The notes beneath the pieces were generated by a model. That model worked only from the letters and a program-made list of their open reading frames with translations. It was not told where the DNA came from and ran no database searches. From Stomoxys calcitrans (lineage: Eukaryota; Arthropoda; Insecta; Diptera; Muscidae): a stretch of DNA of 64,000 nucleotides. Shown piece by piece: positions 52,098-61,945 of this stretch; the stretch's first letter is position 1; each line of letters starts with the position of its first letter. The position numbers were made by a program, and so were the translations under genes. The stretch covers positions 155,349,441 to 155,413,440 of the forward strand of contig NC_081553.1 of NCBI RefSeq assembly GCF_963082655.1, read 5' to 3'.

Positions 52098-53514
52098 TTG
52101 TGGCTGGAATACTTGGAGCGATGTTACTTAGGCACCGGTGTAGGCAAGCTATGGTCTACTGTTAAGTCACTCTCGAACCCCGGTAGACAGGATGACAGCA
52201 CCTCAGTCACTTTTGACGAAATAACTGTGACTGATCCGACGATATGCGCCAGATTGTTCAACCGTCAATTTATTGTCCATCCCGAGAGTGACAGGGCAAG
52301 GAGGAGAGCCATTCGTCCTATTCGTGGACTCCGAGCCGATAAACAGCCACCACAATTTACTGTGGGCGAAGTTACGAATGTCACCCGTGGCGCCAAATCA
52401 TCTAAGGCGTTGGGCCCCGACGGAATCTCTACATTGATGTTGAAGAATCTGGATTCAATTGGAGTTGAGTACCTTACTACTGTCCTCAACCTGTCTTTGA
52501 ACACTCTTATAGTTCCCGATGTCTGGAGTGCAGAGTGAGCAGAGTGATCCCGCTACTGAAGTCTGGAAAGGACCCGAGTTTGGGGGAGTCGTACAGACCG
52601 ATCTCCCTTCTCTAACCAGTGGCAAAGACGCTTGGGGCATTACTCCTCCGGAGCCTCGTAGGTGAATTTCCATTCGCCGAGCATCAACACGGATTTCGAA
52701 GATTGCATAGCACAACAACAGCTTTGCATGCCATCACCGCACACATTTGCCGTGGCTTCAATCAGCCCAGCCCATGTGATAGGACGCTCCTAGTGGCACT
52801 GGACCTATCGAAGGCATTCTACACTAAAACAAACACTGGGTCGCGAATTATCTGTGTGGACGCCAGTCGTTTAAGAATTCGAAACACCATAGAGTGAAAC
52901 TGAGTTCCCTAAGGTGGGGTGATATCTCCGACACTGTTTAACCTCTACCTATCCTCCATTCCACCCCCTCCAGACGGCATACAGATCGTAACATATGCGG
53001 ACGATTGTACGATCATGGCATCAGGCCCCCACCCATTGTTTACATCTGCGATAGGTTGAACGAACTTGCCTCATATTTCGCTGCGATAAATCTGAAGATA
53101 TCTGCCACCAAATCTTCAGTCACATTGTTCACTACAAATACGCGTGAGGTGAATACTGAGCTGACTGTGATGGTCGATGGAGAAATGATTCCGACCATCA
53201 AGTATCCCAAAATACTTGGCGTCGCATTTGACAGCTCTTACACATTCTCCCCACATGTCACAGCAATTTGCGACACAGCCAAAAGTAGAAACAACGTCCT
53301 CGCGTCACTAGCTGGCAGTACTTGGGGTACAGACAAAGAAACCTTGTTGACCACATACAAAGCACCAGCGTGGTCTCGTCAGCTTTGTGACACGCAGAGG
53401 AATAATATTCAAATTTGTCAGAATGCCGCTCTCCGAACTGCGACGGTGTCTCCTCAGTTCTCATGTGGACCACCTCCATCAGGAGACAAAGATCCTACAA
53501 GCGCGAAGACATAA
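52098..53514 (+). pseudogene. JC copy E reverse transcriptase, broken
   Basis: Frames in order: GVGKLWSTVKSLSNPGRQDD and KALGPDGISTLMLKNLDSIG (52098-52538); EHQHGFRRLHSTTTALHAIT and LLVALDLSKAFYTKTNTGSR (52619-52897), where motif A is joined to later sequence by a deletion; YADDCTIMASGP at 53000, with the next frame starting at DRLNELASYFAAINLKISAT; LTVMVDGEMIPTIKYPKILG. The catalytic ADD is still readable but no single frame spans the domain. Confidence 0.82.
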
Positions 53515-54016
53515 CTACATGCTGTCTAATCATCATCTTGTGGATAGACATCCACCGCCCAGAAGCCTTAAGGTAGATCTACATGATCTAGAGCGTGAGG
53601 TTCAGCACTACAAGAGAGAACCTCTAGATCAAGCGGCATATCAAGCAAGTCTGGACAACATTCATGCAGACACGGTAGCAGATGCAGTAAATGGCTACCG
53701 GGAGAATGTAGTCCTTGGAGAACGATCGCCTTCCATTGCACCTGAAGAAATTGACCTCCCCCGGCAAACCAGAGTAGTTCTGGCTCAATTACGTTCCGGT
53801 AGATGCAGCCACCTCAACTCCTACAGAGCAAGGATTGATGCCGACGAGCAAGATGTATGTACCGATTGTAACCAGGGACCGCACTATACACGTCACCAGT
53901 TTAACTGCCCGGCCAGACTCACTCGACTCAGACCCAGATCCCTGTGGACGCACCCCATCTTAGTCGCAGAGTTCCTGAGTCTTGACACTCAACAGAATCA
54001 AGCATACAAAAGATAG
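53387..54016 (+). pseudogene. JC copy E C-terminal domain
   Basis: 209-codon frame: KVDLHDLEREVQHYKREPLD, NIHADTVADAVNGYRENVVL, PEEIDLPRQTRVVLAQLRSG and a knuckle CTDCNQGPHYTRHQFNCPAR, ending LSLDTQQNQAYKR. This is the best-preserved C-terminus of the family here and the reference for the fragments at 43767, 57584 and 59964. Confidence 0.85.
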
Positions 54017-54046
54017 AACACAATAAACTGCTACAACAACAACAAC

Positions 54047-54610
54047 TCGGGAAAATATAAAATTTAAATATTCATGATAAACAACGCAGGTTCTCGGCTG
54101 AGTACCAGTGTCAGCATAGAAAAATTTGTAGCTGATGTAGTTAGTTCAGAAACTTTGTTCCGGCTCGTCCATGGATGCTAAATTAAGGCCCCCTGTTCGG
54201 TAGGCGATATGGACTCACCTACGACATCACGGCCTGATGTCTCAATATGAGGATCCTTGCCTATACTAGTCTCCCCAATCTTGAAAAAGACAGCCATGCC
54301 ATTGTAAAACGCCTGCCTTTAGTCTTGGCCAAACTTTTCACAGAGAGAGATTGATGCCCATGTAGAAGGCCTCCCATTTCTCCGCGGCCAAACCTTGGTA
54401 TTGCTTGTCTAAGAATCCCAACATGCGTTCCGTTGCGAACTTGCTCCCCCATCCCTTGATGAAACCCGTCGTTAGCCACTTGGGACCGACGATCTGTTTC
54501 ATTGACAATGTCGCTGTCTGAATCTGAATCGGAAACACCATCTTAACTTAAAGCCTGGGTATGAACTGCGCATCCGCCTCTTCCTCATTCGCTTGAAGCA
54601 TTACTTTCGT
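54047..54610 (-). pseudogene. DUF4780-like ORF1 fragment, reversed
   Basis: Minus strand: PKWLTTGFIKGWGSKFATER, MLGFLDKQYQGLAAEKWEAF (54480-54370), then after frame breaks SVKSLAKTKG and the FSRLGRL region (about 54330-54260). Same protein as 63600-63860: a helix with L-x-x-QN-x-GL-x-x-x-x-W, then the strand pair of DUF4780. Probably ORF1 of a non-LTR family. Dead. Confidence 0.6.
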
Positions 54611-54785
54611 CTATAGATGGACAACATACTACGGTCCGATGCCACCATCGCAGCTGTTGGGTTTTTAGAGTCCATCTTGAGCCTGCTCCTGAAAGCCTTT
54701 AAAATGTATGCGTAATAGGAAGTACCAATTCCGAAGGTATAGATATTTTTCTTTGAAGAGCGAAATAAGCGCTATGGCTATTGGT
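54611..54785. other. Unclassified
   Basis: Nothing recognised. Confidence 0.4.
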
Positions 54786-55084
54786 TATTTAAAGGCTTAG
54801 CTCAGCTTGCCATATCAAGGCACTCAGTATTTATGCAAGAGTCGGTGCCGCCTGGTTCTCAGCGAGACTCTCCACTCGATTGTCTGCGGTTGTAGCGAAT
54901 CCATAAATTTCAACAACCACGACCTGTGGATGCACGGGAACGCGATGGTCTTTGGTTATTTAAAGGCGCCAATAACTCGCCTTATCATAGTGAGCATCAC
55001 AGGCACTCTATTTCAGCAAGTGCCGGAGCCATCCGACCTCTCACTTAGACTTTACATTCAATACTGCTGATTGTCCGCCACTAC
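54786..55084 (+). repeat. GCCAATAACTCGCC-type repeat, two tandem units
   Basis: Two diverged units of about 165 bp: GGCACTCAGTATTTATGCAA with GAGACTCTCCACTCGATTG, then GCGCCAATAACTCGCCTTAT with GGCACTCTATTTCAGCAAG and CTGATTGTCCGCC. Same order as 33196 and 59275. Confidence 0.65.
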
Positions 55085-55620
55085 AGTGATATCCTGTTGT
55101 TGTAATTGTAAGATTGTGTTGTGTTCTTTCTTTCGTCTACTTGATTTTGTTAAGTAGTTAGATTCTGGAATTCTGCGACGCGTTGTGTAGCTCTATTTAG
55201 ACAGTACCAGATTTTACTATTTATATTATCCCCATACATTCTATGTCACTATCGCTAGGCGTATGCGAGATGGGTTTATACAACAGCGAATGGTGTATCA
55301 CGAAGGCCAATTCCCCACCTATACTCCGTATGCGATCCTCACTTATCACATTGTATCTGTGACAACTGTGGGTGTTGGCCAGTTTTGTCTATATAAACCG
55401 TTTACACCGGTCCTGGCAAACAGAACACAACCAGGGTTCTGTTCAATCCCGGGACGGACCAGACGCGTTCGGAGAAGGCACACCGGAACGTGCTTTTCCC
55501 ATGACGAGAAAAGGACGAACAGGTACACTGAAGCAGCACCTGGCCGATGAAGGGTTCCATCCCGCAAACAGTTCCGGCTGCCATAGGTGATAACGATGAG
55601 CACCATATAAATTAGAGCTC
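55085..55620 (-). mobile_element. JC element copy F, internally deleted
   Basis: Minus strand: 5' part with GGCAGCCGGAACTGTTTGCG, GIEQNPG 2A-like text (about 55450), and endonuclease text IGGELAFVIHHSLLYKPIS (55335-55280) and IECMGII...IELHN (55235-55185). At about 55180 it joins the extreme 3' end (VAEF, then ACTACTTAACAAAATCAAG, ACGAAAGAAAGAACACAAC) and an ACAACAACAGG tail at 55085. The RT and most of the endonuclease are missing. Confidence 0.78.
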
Positions 55621-56595
55621 AAAGTTGCAGCCTGTGTGGCGCGTAAATATATACAATCTCAAACCCTAAATTAATTGATGAATGGCTAATTTGAGCAGCA
55701 AATCTGTTTCCCATAGCAAAAATTCAAACAATGAATAAAATGGAAATGGTTGAGCTTATATTATCCCATCTTATTAATTAATCAAAAAATTACTTTATCA
55801 AAGCAAATAGAAGTGAAACGAGAAAGGTAGCAAACCAAAAGCCATACCAAAAATCCAGCACCGATTAAAAAATCCCGCTTAAACTCACCATACGTGATCC
55901 GGTTCAGTGACTTTGTGATATCTTGTTCCAATAGTTATTATAATAACAATTGCTAGAACTGTCCACCATAATCTTGACAAAGAGGACAAATAAAAAATAT
56001 GCAACTGTAAACATGTGTCTTAAGTCTTTTGATTTTCGAAGGAACTCACAATTTCTCCACATTTATAACCATTTTCGGCGTTTTCTTTATCCCAACAAAC
56101 TTACCGAACAATCCTCCTTGACATTCATTCATACAACTATCTAAAATCAAAATGCCAACGATTTAAAAGTCTTAATTCACGCTGAATTCGTATTTCTTGC
56201 ATTTGGTTCGCAATGAAACAATTTTTTTTTCAAACCACAGACAGTAAATGGATATAGATAAGCCATCGACTCTTTTAAGAAGCACCAAGTACAAGCACTA
56301 GAAATAAACAAAGAAAATTAAGAGAAGAGAGAATTTCAAGAGAAACTGTGTATGATCAACGAATATGATTTAGCTTGTTTTCAATCGATTGTGGACATTT
56401 TTTTTGCTTTTAAACTTTAAATCAGTTTAAAAAACACTTTTCAACTTTCTTGTTAGTTTCTTTTTTGATTTACTTGTGTTTTTCTACGGTTTTTATGTTC
56501 CCCCAATTCCTTTTCTTCTCTTAGATGACAAACAAAAGAAAACGTTGTTCGTGGTTGGCATTTTTTGGAGAGAGGGAAAATTCATCTATAGGAAT
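55621..56595. other. AT-rich spacer, no gene recognised
   Basis: About 1 kb with only short frames (longest 64 codons, no motif). It is the longest stretch in the right half not attributed to a repeat. Confidence 0.5.
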
Positions 56596-57190
56596 GCTGA
56601 AAGTCGACTTTCGACTAATCGATAAATCGACTTTTTATGTAAAAAAAATCGAGAAGACGAAGTCGACTTTTACTGCGTAAAAGAAAGACTTTTACTGAAA
56701 GTGAAAAAATCCAAAAACACCATCTAAAATCTAAAGTGGACTAATCGGGACTATATGGGTATCAAATGAAAGGTAAAATACGAATATGACACTAAAACTT
56801 GCGTTCAGGGAGACGCTTCAACCCAAACAACTCTTTCAAACGGACAATAGAGTTCATGTTAATAAGATAAAAGGTATTACGAATATGACATAAAAAACTT
56901 CCAAATGGTCATATTAGCCGATCATGGCTGTATGGGACTCAAGTGAAAAGTAGTTAGGAGTTGGTTAGGAATATGACAATAGAATTTGTATCCAAGTATC
57001 TGCAAATGCAAATTGCAAATTTGGCCATGAACAATCCATTAAGGAACAGGGGCAGTCTTCTCACATATCAATGAGTACTGTCCGATTCATGTTTAAGCTC
57101 AATGATAAGTGGCCTCCTTTTTAAAGCTGTTTCCGAACGGCGTGCCGCTGTGCGTCACGTCTATGGGGAGAAGTTTTTACGTGATAAAGT
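56596..57190 (-). repeat. Mixed repeat: GTCGACTTT end, reversed GT-rich units, SINE-like copy
   Basis: 56600-56690 repeats the AAAGTCGACTTTCGACTAAT pattern of 29236. 56740-57000 has ATGGGACTCAAGTGAAAAG and GAATATGACA, reversed GT-rich units. 57000-57190 is the reverse of the SINE-like repeat: GGAACAGGGGCAGTCTTCTC, ACATATCAATGAGTACTGTC and GGCGTGCCGCTGTGCG. Confidence 0.6.
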
Positions 57191-57574
57191 AAAGATAAAG
57201 TCAATTGATCCTTCATGTCAATATGGGACTGAAATGAACAGTATTTGGGCGTAGAAAATGAATCAATCAGGTATCCAATTTTAAGGCCATATGTTGGGCC
57301 CCCCAAACCGCACATATCCACCAACTATGGCAATATGGGACTCTAATTGAAGGTATTTTGGAGTAGAGCACGAAATTTATATCCATATTAAAGGCAAAAT
57401 GAGTGGCCAACCCACCCCCAAAAAGGACTCCTTATTACCCTAATTTTCAAAAACGCCAGATCTCTGAAATGGGTGGTGCAAGCTGATATATTCTTATTTA
57501 ACCTAAGAACAAAAATTTGGTATCCATTGTTCTGTTGGGCTGCCTAGGGTTCCCACCCAAATGAAAGGAAAGGT
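57191..57574 (-). repeat. GT-rich repeat family, reversed
   Basis: Reverse of the 5286-7620 family: TATGGCAATATGGGACTCTA, CAACCCACCCCCAAAAAGG, then the tail AACGCCAGATCTCTGAAATG and GGTATCC at about 57460-57520. Confidence 0.7.
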
Positions 57575-57583
57575 AAATATAGT

Positions 57584-57905
57584 TGTTGTTGTTGTAACAG
57601 TTTACTGTGTTCTATCTTTCGTCTGCATGATTCTGTTGAGTGTCAAGACCCAGGAACTCTGCGACTAAGATGGGGTGCGTCCACAGGGATCTGGGTCTGG
57701 CCGGGCAGTTAAACAGGTGACGTGTATCGTGCGGTCCCTGGTTACAATCGGGACATACATCTTGCACGTCGGCATCAATCCTAGCTCTGTGGGAATTGAG
57801 GCGGCTGCATCTGCCGGAACGTAATTGAGCCAGAACCACTCTGGTTTGCCGGGGGAGGTCGATTTCTTCGGGTGCAATGGAAGGCGGTCGTTCTCCAAGG
57901 ACCAC
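57584..57905 (-). mobile_element. JC element copy G, 5'-truncated
   Basis: 322 bp with AAATATAGT duplications (57575-57583 and 57906-57914). Minus strand: VVLGERPPSIAPEEIDLPRQ, TRVVLAQLRSGRCSRLNSHR, CPDCNQGPHDTRHLFNC, LDTQQNHADER, then the TTGTTGTTGTTG (CAACAA) tail. The knuckle is intact. Clean 5'-truncated insertion. Confidence 0.92.
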
Positions 57906-57914
57906 AAATATAGT

Positions 57915-58360
57915 AACAAACTGATGTGGTAATAATTGACGGTCTAAGCAAAAACTCATAGATTTATTTCGCATTCTTATTAGAATTTCCTAATCATAAT
58001 AATTGAGTTAAAAATTGCGCCCTCTGTTTTGACAATTAAAACAAACACTATAGTATTATATCTATTATTTCTACTGTATCCTCAGTTAAACCCAAATATG
58101 GGCCGATTTGGATCATATTTGGCTTAGATGCCCAAAATTCTTATACAAGTCCCACCGGTTATTTATTCGCCTTTTATGGGCTTAAAACCCTAAATTGACG
58201 ATCGGTCTATATGGCAGCATTAGGGTCCAATCTGAGTCATATTCGAACCGAATATTCGATACAACTCACGATATTCGATACAACTCACAATTTCAATTGT
58301 CAGGGAAATCGAGTAACAAACACGAATGTTTTGACTTTCAGATCGGTATGTATGGCAACT
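57915..58360 (+). mobile_element. Spacer and DINE-like subfamily 2 fragment
   Basis: From about 58070: GGGCCGATTTGGATCATATT, CGCCTTTTATGGGCTTAAAA, CGATCGGTCTATATGGCAGC. Ends missing. The first 150 bp are unclassified. Confidence 0.6.
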
Positions 58361-58361
58361 A

Positions 58362-58968
58362 AAGGGTGATTTTTTTGAGGTTAGGATTTTCATGCATTAG
58401 TATTTGACAGATCACGTGGGATTTCAGACATGGTGTCAAAGAGAAAGATGCTCAGTATGCTTTGACATTTCATCATGAATAGACTTACTAACGAGCAACG
58501 CTTGCAAATCATTGAATTTTATTACCAAAATCAGTGTTCGGTTCGAAATGTGTTCATTCACCGTAACGTTGCGTCCAACAGCATCTTTGAAAAAATACGG
58601 TCCAATGATTCCACCAGCGTACAAACCACACCAAACAGTGCATTTTTCGGGATGCATGGGCAGTTCTTGAACGGCTTCTGGTTGCTATTCACTCCAAATG
58701 CGGCAATTTTGCTTATTTACGTAGCCATTCAACCAGAAATGAGCCTCATCGCTGAACAAAATTTGTCAAAATTTGAACACATTTCGAACCGAACACTGAT
58801 TTTGGTAATAAAATTCAATGATTTGCAAGCGTTGCTCGTTAGTAAGTCTATTCATGATGAAATGTCAAAGCATACTGAGCATCTTTCTCTTTGACACCAT
58901 TTCTGAAATCCCACGTGATCTGTCAAATACTAATGCATAAAAATCCTAACCTCAAAAAAATCACCCTT
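58362..58968. mobile_element. Tc1/mariner-like foldback derivative with 195-bp inverted repeats
   Basis: 607 bp flanked by TA (58360-58361 and 58969-58970). The outer 195 bp on each side (58362-58556 and 58774-58968) are inverted copies with two differences by eye. They begin AAGGGTGATTTTTTTGAGGT and each contains the start of a transposase (MNRLTNEQRLQIIEFYYQNQ). The 217-bp centre, on the minus strand, encodes FSDEAHFWLNGYVNKQNCR, then a stop, MHPEKCTVWCGLYAGGIIG and PYFFKDAVGRNVTVN of the catalytic core. It cannot make transposase. Confidence 0.9.
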
Positions 58969-58984
58969 TATATTTAAATATATT

Positions 58985-59174
58985 TCTATGGCTCAGGGAG
59001 TTTAGAAAACCTCACGGTTTGAAATATCGAAAGAAATTTCCAAACACCTTATATATCGAATTAGATTGTTCGAAAAATTGCTATCATCCGCCAGCATTCA
59101 AAAAGATGTTGGAAGAAGAGCAATGGAAACGAAACACAAAGGCTGTGGCATTTTTAACTTTAAAAAAATTTTAA
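58985..59174 (+). other. Possible orphan exon or gene fragment, 63 codons
   Basis: Plus-strand frame: FLWLREFRKPHGLKYRKKF, PNTLYIELDCSKNCYHPPAF, KKMLEEEQWKRNTKAVAFLT, LKKF and stop. Composition is balanced and charged, unlike AT-rich noise. TTCTATGGCTCAG just upstream (about 58985-59000) could be a splice acceptor. I do not recognise the protein. It may be a last exon of a host gene or a fragment of an unknown element. Confidence 0.35.
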
Positions 59175-59204
59175 GTAATATTTTTAAATGTTGTTGTTGA
59201 CAAC

Positions 59205-59525
59205 ATGTCTATATGTGAAGGTGGCGATCCTCATCTAGCTCCTTAAGATGAGCATCACCGTTCCGGTCCAAAAGACCAATCGCCGCGGGAACATGTTGGT
59301 TATTGGGGTTTTAAAGGCGTCAATAACACGCCTTGTCATATCGAGTATCACCGGCACCGGCTCTTGTGCAAATACTCAGTATTTGTACAATCTGTGCCAA
59401 TCTGCTCGATACAGCTGATTGTCCCGCGGCGATCGTTTCTTTCGACCGGAACGAGCTTGCTCACCTACAGGTGCTTGACGAAGATAGCCACCTCCACATG
59501 AAAATGTGAATACAACAACAACGAC
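59205..59525 (+). repeat. GCCAATAACTCGCC-type repeat with CAACAACAAC end
   Basis: GGCGTCAATAACACGCCTTG, TCGAGTATCACCGGCACC, GCTGATTGTCCCGC, ending ATACAACAACAACGACATCA. The tail suggests a relation to the JC family. Confidence 0.6.
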
Positions 59526-59529
59526 ATCA

Positions 59530-61645
59530 ACAACACATCACATTTCATAGCATTCTCCCCTAGGTAACGACCAGCAGGGCATAGCTCTGGCAGAGCAGAT
59601 TGAAGGCTCCACGTTTTGCACGGTAAATAAGGATGCCTCCACTAGGATTACGAGGAAGTGTAGTAGCTCACCAGACATTTCCTTTGCATTCCCTGATCTT
59701 CTGAGCGACGTATCCTGGCAAGCCGTCATGTCATTGGGGTCAGACCACCTCCCCATAATTCTCACCATCGACTGACCACCCGACTTCATAACCTCTGAAG
59801 AAGGCCGATTAGGCTGGCTTCAGAGAGTACACCAATCGCCGCTTCCGTGAACTGACACCTCCTCAAATGTGCTAGTTGCCGAGAGGAAATTCCGAGACAT
59901 CATTAACGCAGCAGCTGCTCGCTTCGTGCCAAGTGCGGCCCAAATTCCCATTGCAGGCAGTGGTTGTTGTTGTAGCAGTTTGTTGGGTTTTATCTTTCGT
60001 CTGCTTGATTCTGTTGAGTGTCAAGATCCAGGAATTCTGCGACTAAGATGGGGTTGCGTCCAGAGGGATCTGGGTCTGAGTCGAGTGGGTCTGGCTGGGG
60101 AGTTAAACAGATGACGTGTATCATGTATCAGGCAGTGGTGCTCGCAGACGAGAGTGATGGGATTCGTTGTACGGACCCCACTAACCCCGGAATTAGTGAG
60201 CTGAATCTGGAAATAAACATGGTAGTCAACGAACATAGCCGGAATTTGTGACTGGAACACTGGGAGCAATGTAACTTAGATAGCGGTTTAGTCAAGCTGT
60301 GGTCTACTGTTAAGTCACTCTCGAACCCCGGTAGACGGGATGACAGGACCTCAGGCACTTTTGGCGTCGTAGCCGTGACTAATCCAAAGAAATGTGCCAG
60401 ATTGTTCAACCGTCAATTTATTGTGCATCCCGAGAATGGCAGAGCAAGAAGGAGAGCCACTCGCCGTATCCGTGGTCTTCGAGCAAATGGACAGCCATCA
60501 CAATTTACCGTGTGCGAAGTTACGAAAGTCATCTGTGGCGCCAAATCAACTAAGGCGTTGGGCCCCTACGGAATCTCTACACTGATGCTGTAGAATCTGG
60601 ATTCACCTGGAGTTGACTACCTTACTACTGTCCTGTTTTTGAACACTCTTATAGTTCCCGCTACTAAAGCCTGGAAAGGACCCCAGTTTGGAGGAGTCGT
60701 ACAGACCGATCTCCCTCCCTTTACCTGTAGCCAAGACGCATGAGGCATTACTTCTCCCGAGCCTCGTAGGAGAATTTCCATCGCGGAGCATCAGCATGGA
60801 TTTCGAGGACTGCATAGCACAACAACTGCTTTGCAAACAAGGACGTTCCTAGTGGCACTGGACCAATCGAAGGCATTCGATATCGCCAACACGTCCCTCC
60901 AGCCATGTCTGAAACGCTGGGTCGCGAATTATCATGTCTTTTGTGCAATTTAGGTATAAGAAGTCGAAGCTGCGTAGAGTGAAACAGGGAGTTCCCCAAG
61001 GCGGGGTGATATCTCCCGCACTCATTAACCTCTACCTGTACTCCATTCTACTCCCCAGACGGCATAGAAATCGTGTCATATGCGGACGATTGTGGTATCA
61101 GGCCCCCGACCCATTGATGACATATGCGATAGGTTGAACGTTTACCTCAACGAACTAGCCTCATATTTCGCTGCAAGAGATCAGAAGATATTTGCCACCA
61201 AATCTTCAGCCATATTTTTCCCTTCAAATACGCGTGAGGTGAATACTGAGCTGAAAGTGATGGTCGATGGAGAAATGATTCCGATCATCAAGTGTCCAAA
61301 ATATATATTCTCCCCTCATGCCACAGCAATTTGCGGTAAAGTCAAAAGCAGAAACAAGGTCCTGAAGTCATCTGCCGACAGCACTTGATGTGCTGACAAA
61401 GAAACTTTGTTGACCACGTACAAAGCAATTGACCGGTCTGTGGTAAGTTATGCAGAGCCAGTGTGGAGTAATACTCAGATCTGTCAGAATGCCGCCCTTC
61501 GAACTGCGACGGGTTGTCTCCTCAGTTCTCGTGTGCGCCACCTCCGCCAAGAGACAAAGATCGTATCAGTGCGAAGACACAACTACATGCTGTTTAAGCA
61601 ATACGTTTTGGGCTGTTATCGCAGAGATAATTCAAATCATTTAAG
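59530..61645 (+). mobile_element. JC element copy H, endonuclease to RT thumb, decayed
   Basis: Plus-strand. Endonuclease end with SDHLPIILTID (about 59738), linker KFRDIINAAAARF, DPTNPGISELNLEINMVVNE, RT (KALGPYGISTLML, EHQHGFRGLHSTTTA, LDQSKAFDIA, RRVKQGVPQGGVISPALINL, ADDC), NTREVNTELKVMVDGEMIPI and thumb (TYKAIDRSVVSYAEPVWS, HLRQETKI, RRHNYMLFKQYVLGCYRRDN). It stops at a hairpin at about 61640. Split by a 165-bp insertion of its own family (59964-60128). Many frame breaks. Confidence 0.82.
59964..60128 (-). mobile_element. JC 3'-end insertion into JC copy H
   Basis: 165 bp, minus strand, with CAGGCAGTGG duplications (59954-59963 and 60129-60138). It holds only the last coding part (TRHLFNSPARPTRLRPRSLW) and the tail (TTGTTGTTGTAGCAGTTTG on plus). 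Clean 5'-truncated insertion. Confidence 0.92.
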
Positions 61646-61676
61646 GTAGATCCCATCATGTGGATCTACCTTAAAT
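61639..61676. repeat. Perfect 15-bp hairpin at the end of JC copy H
   Basis: ATTTAAGGTAGATCC, loop CATCATGT, GGATCTACCTTAAAT. Homology to JC ends here. Confidence 0.9.
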
Positions 61677-61945
61677 ATATATAGATTTATTATTAGAAAC
61701 GTTTAAATTATAAATTAAAATGTGAAAAAAAATTTAAAAACCCAACGAAGAATTTGACGTTCTAGTGGGATTTGGAAACAACTCTGGAGTTGGACAAGTC
61801 CATTAGCTGGGCAAGTGAGCCAACCTTCTTAATTCAGCCATGGTGGGAATTTGCGCCACCATAACTACAGGGTTGTACAGTTGATTTCGTGAAGTTACCA
61901 ACGATAACACGCAAGATGGCAGAAATACAGGGAGAAACTAACCCA
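61677..61945. other. No gene recognised
   Basis: Nothing recognised. Confidence 0.4.

Larger units (their letters stand above)
46446..54046 (+). mobile_element. JC element copy E (Jockey/CR1-group non-LTR), split by a Gypsy insertion
   Basis: Longest JC copy: 46446-47125 and 51727-54046, about 3 kb without the insertion. 5' part: CATGGCACCCGGTTGTACGC, a 2A-like motif and PHD-like finger, and the endonuclease (NPDISGLLSGHNRLVLG, IALAEQIESSSFCTVN, SSPDIAS). It resumes with SDHLPIILTIDQPPDFITS (51731), linker, RT (KALGPDGISTLMLKNLDSIG, HQHGFRRLHSTTTALHAI, a damaged motif A LDLSKAFYTKT, YADDCTIMASGP), thumb (TYKAPAWSRQLCDTQ) and a C-terminus with CTDCNQGPHYTRHQFNC. It ends ACTGCTACAACAACAACAAC. 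Frames are broken in several places. Confidence 0.87.
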
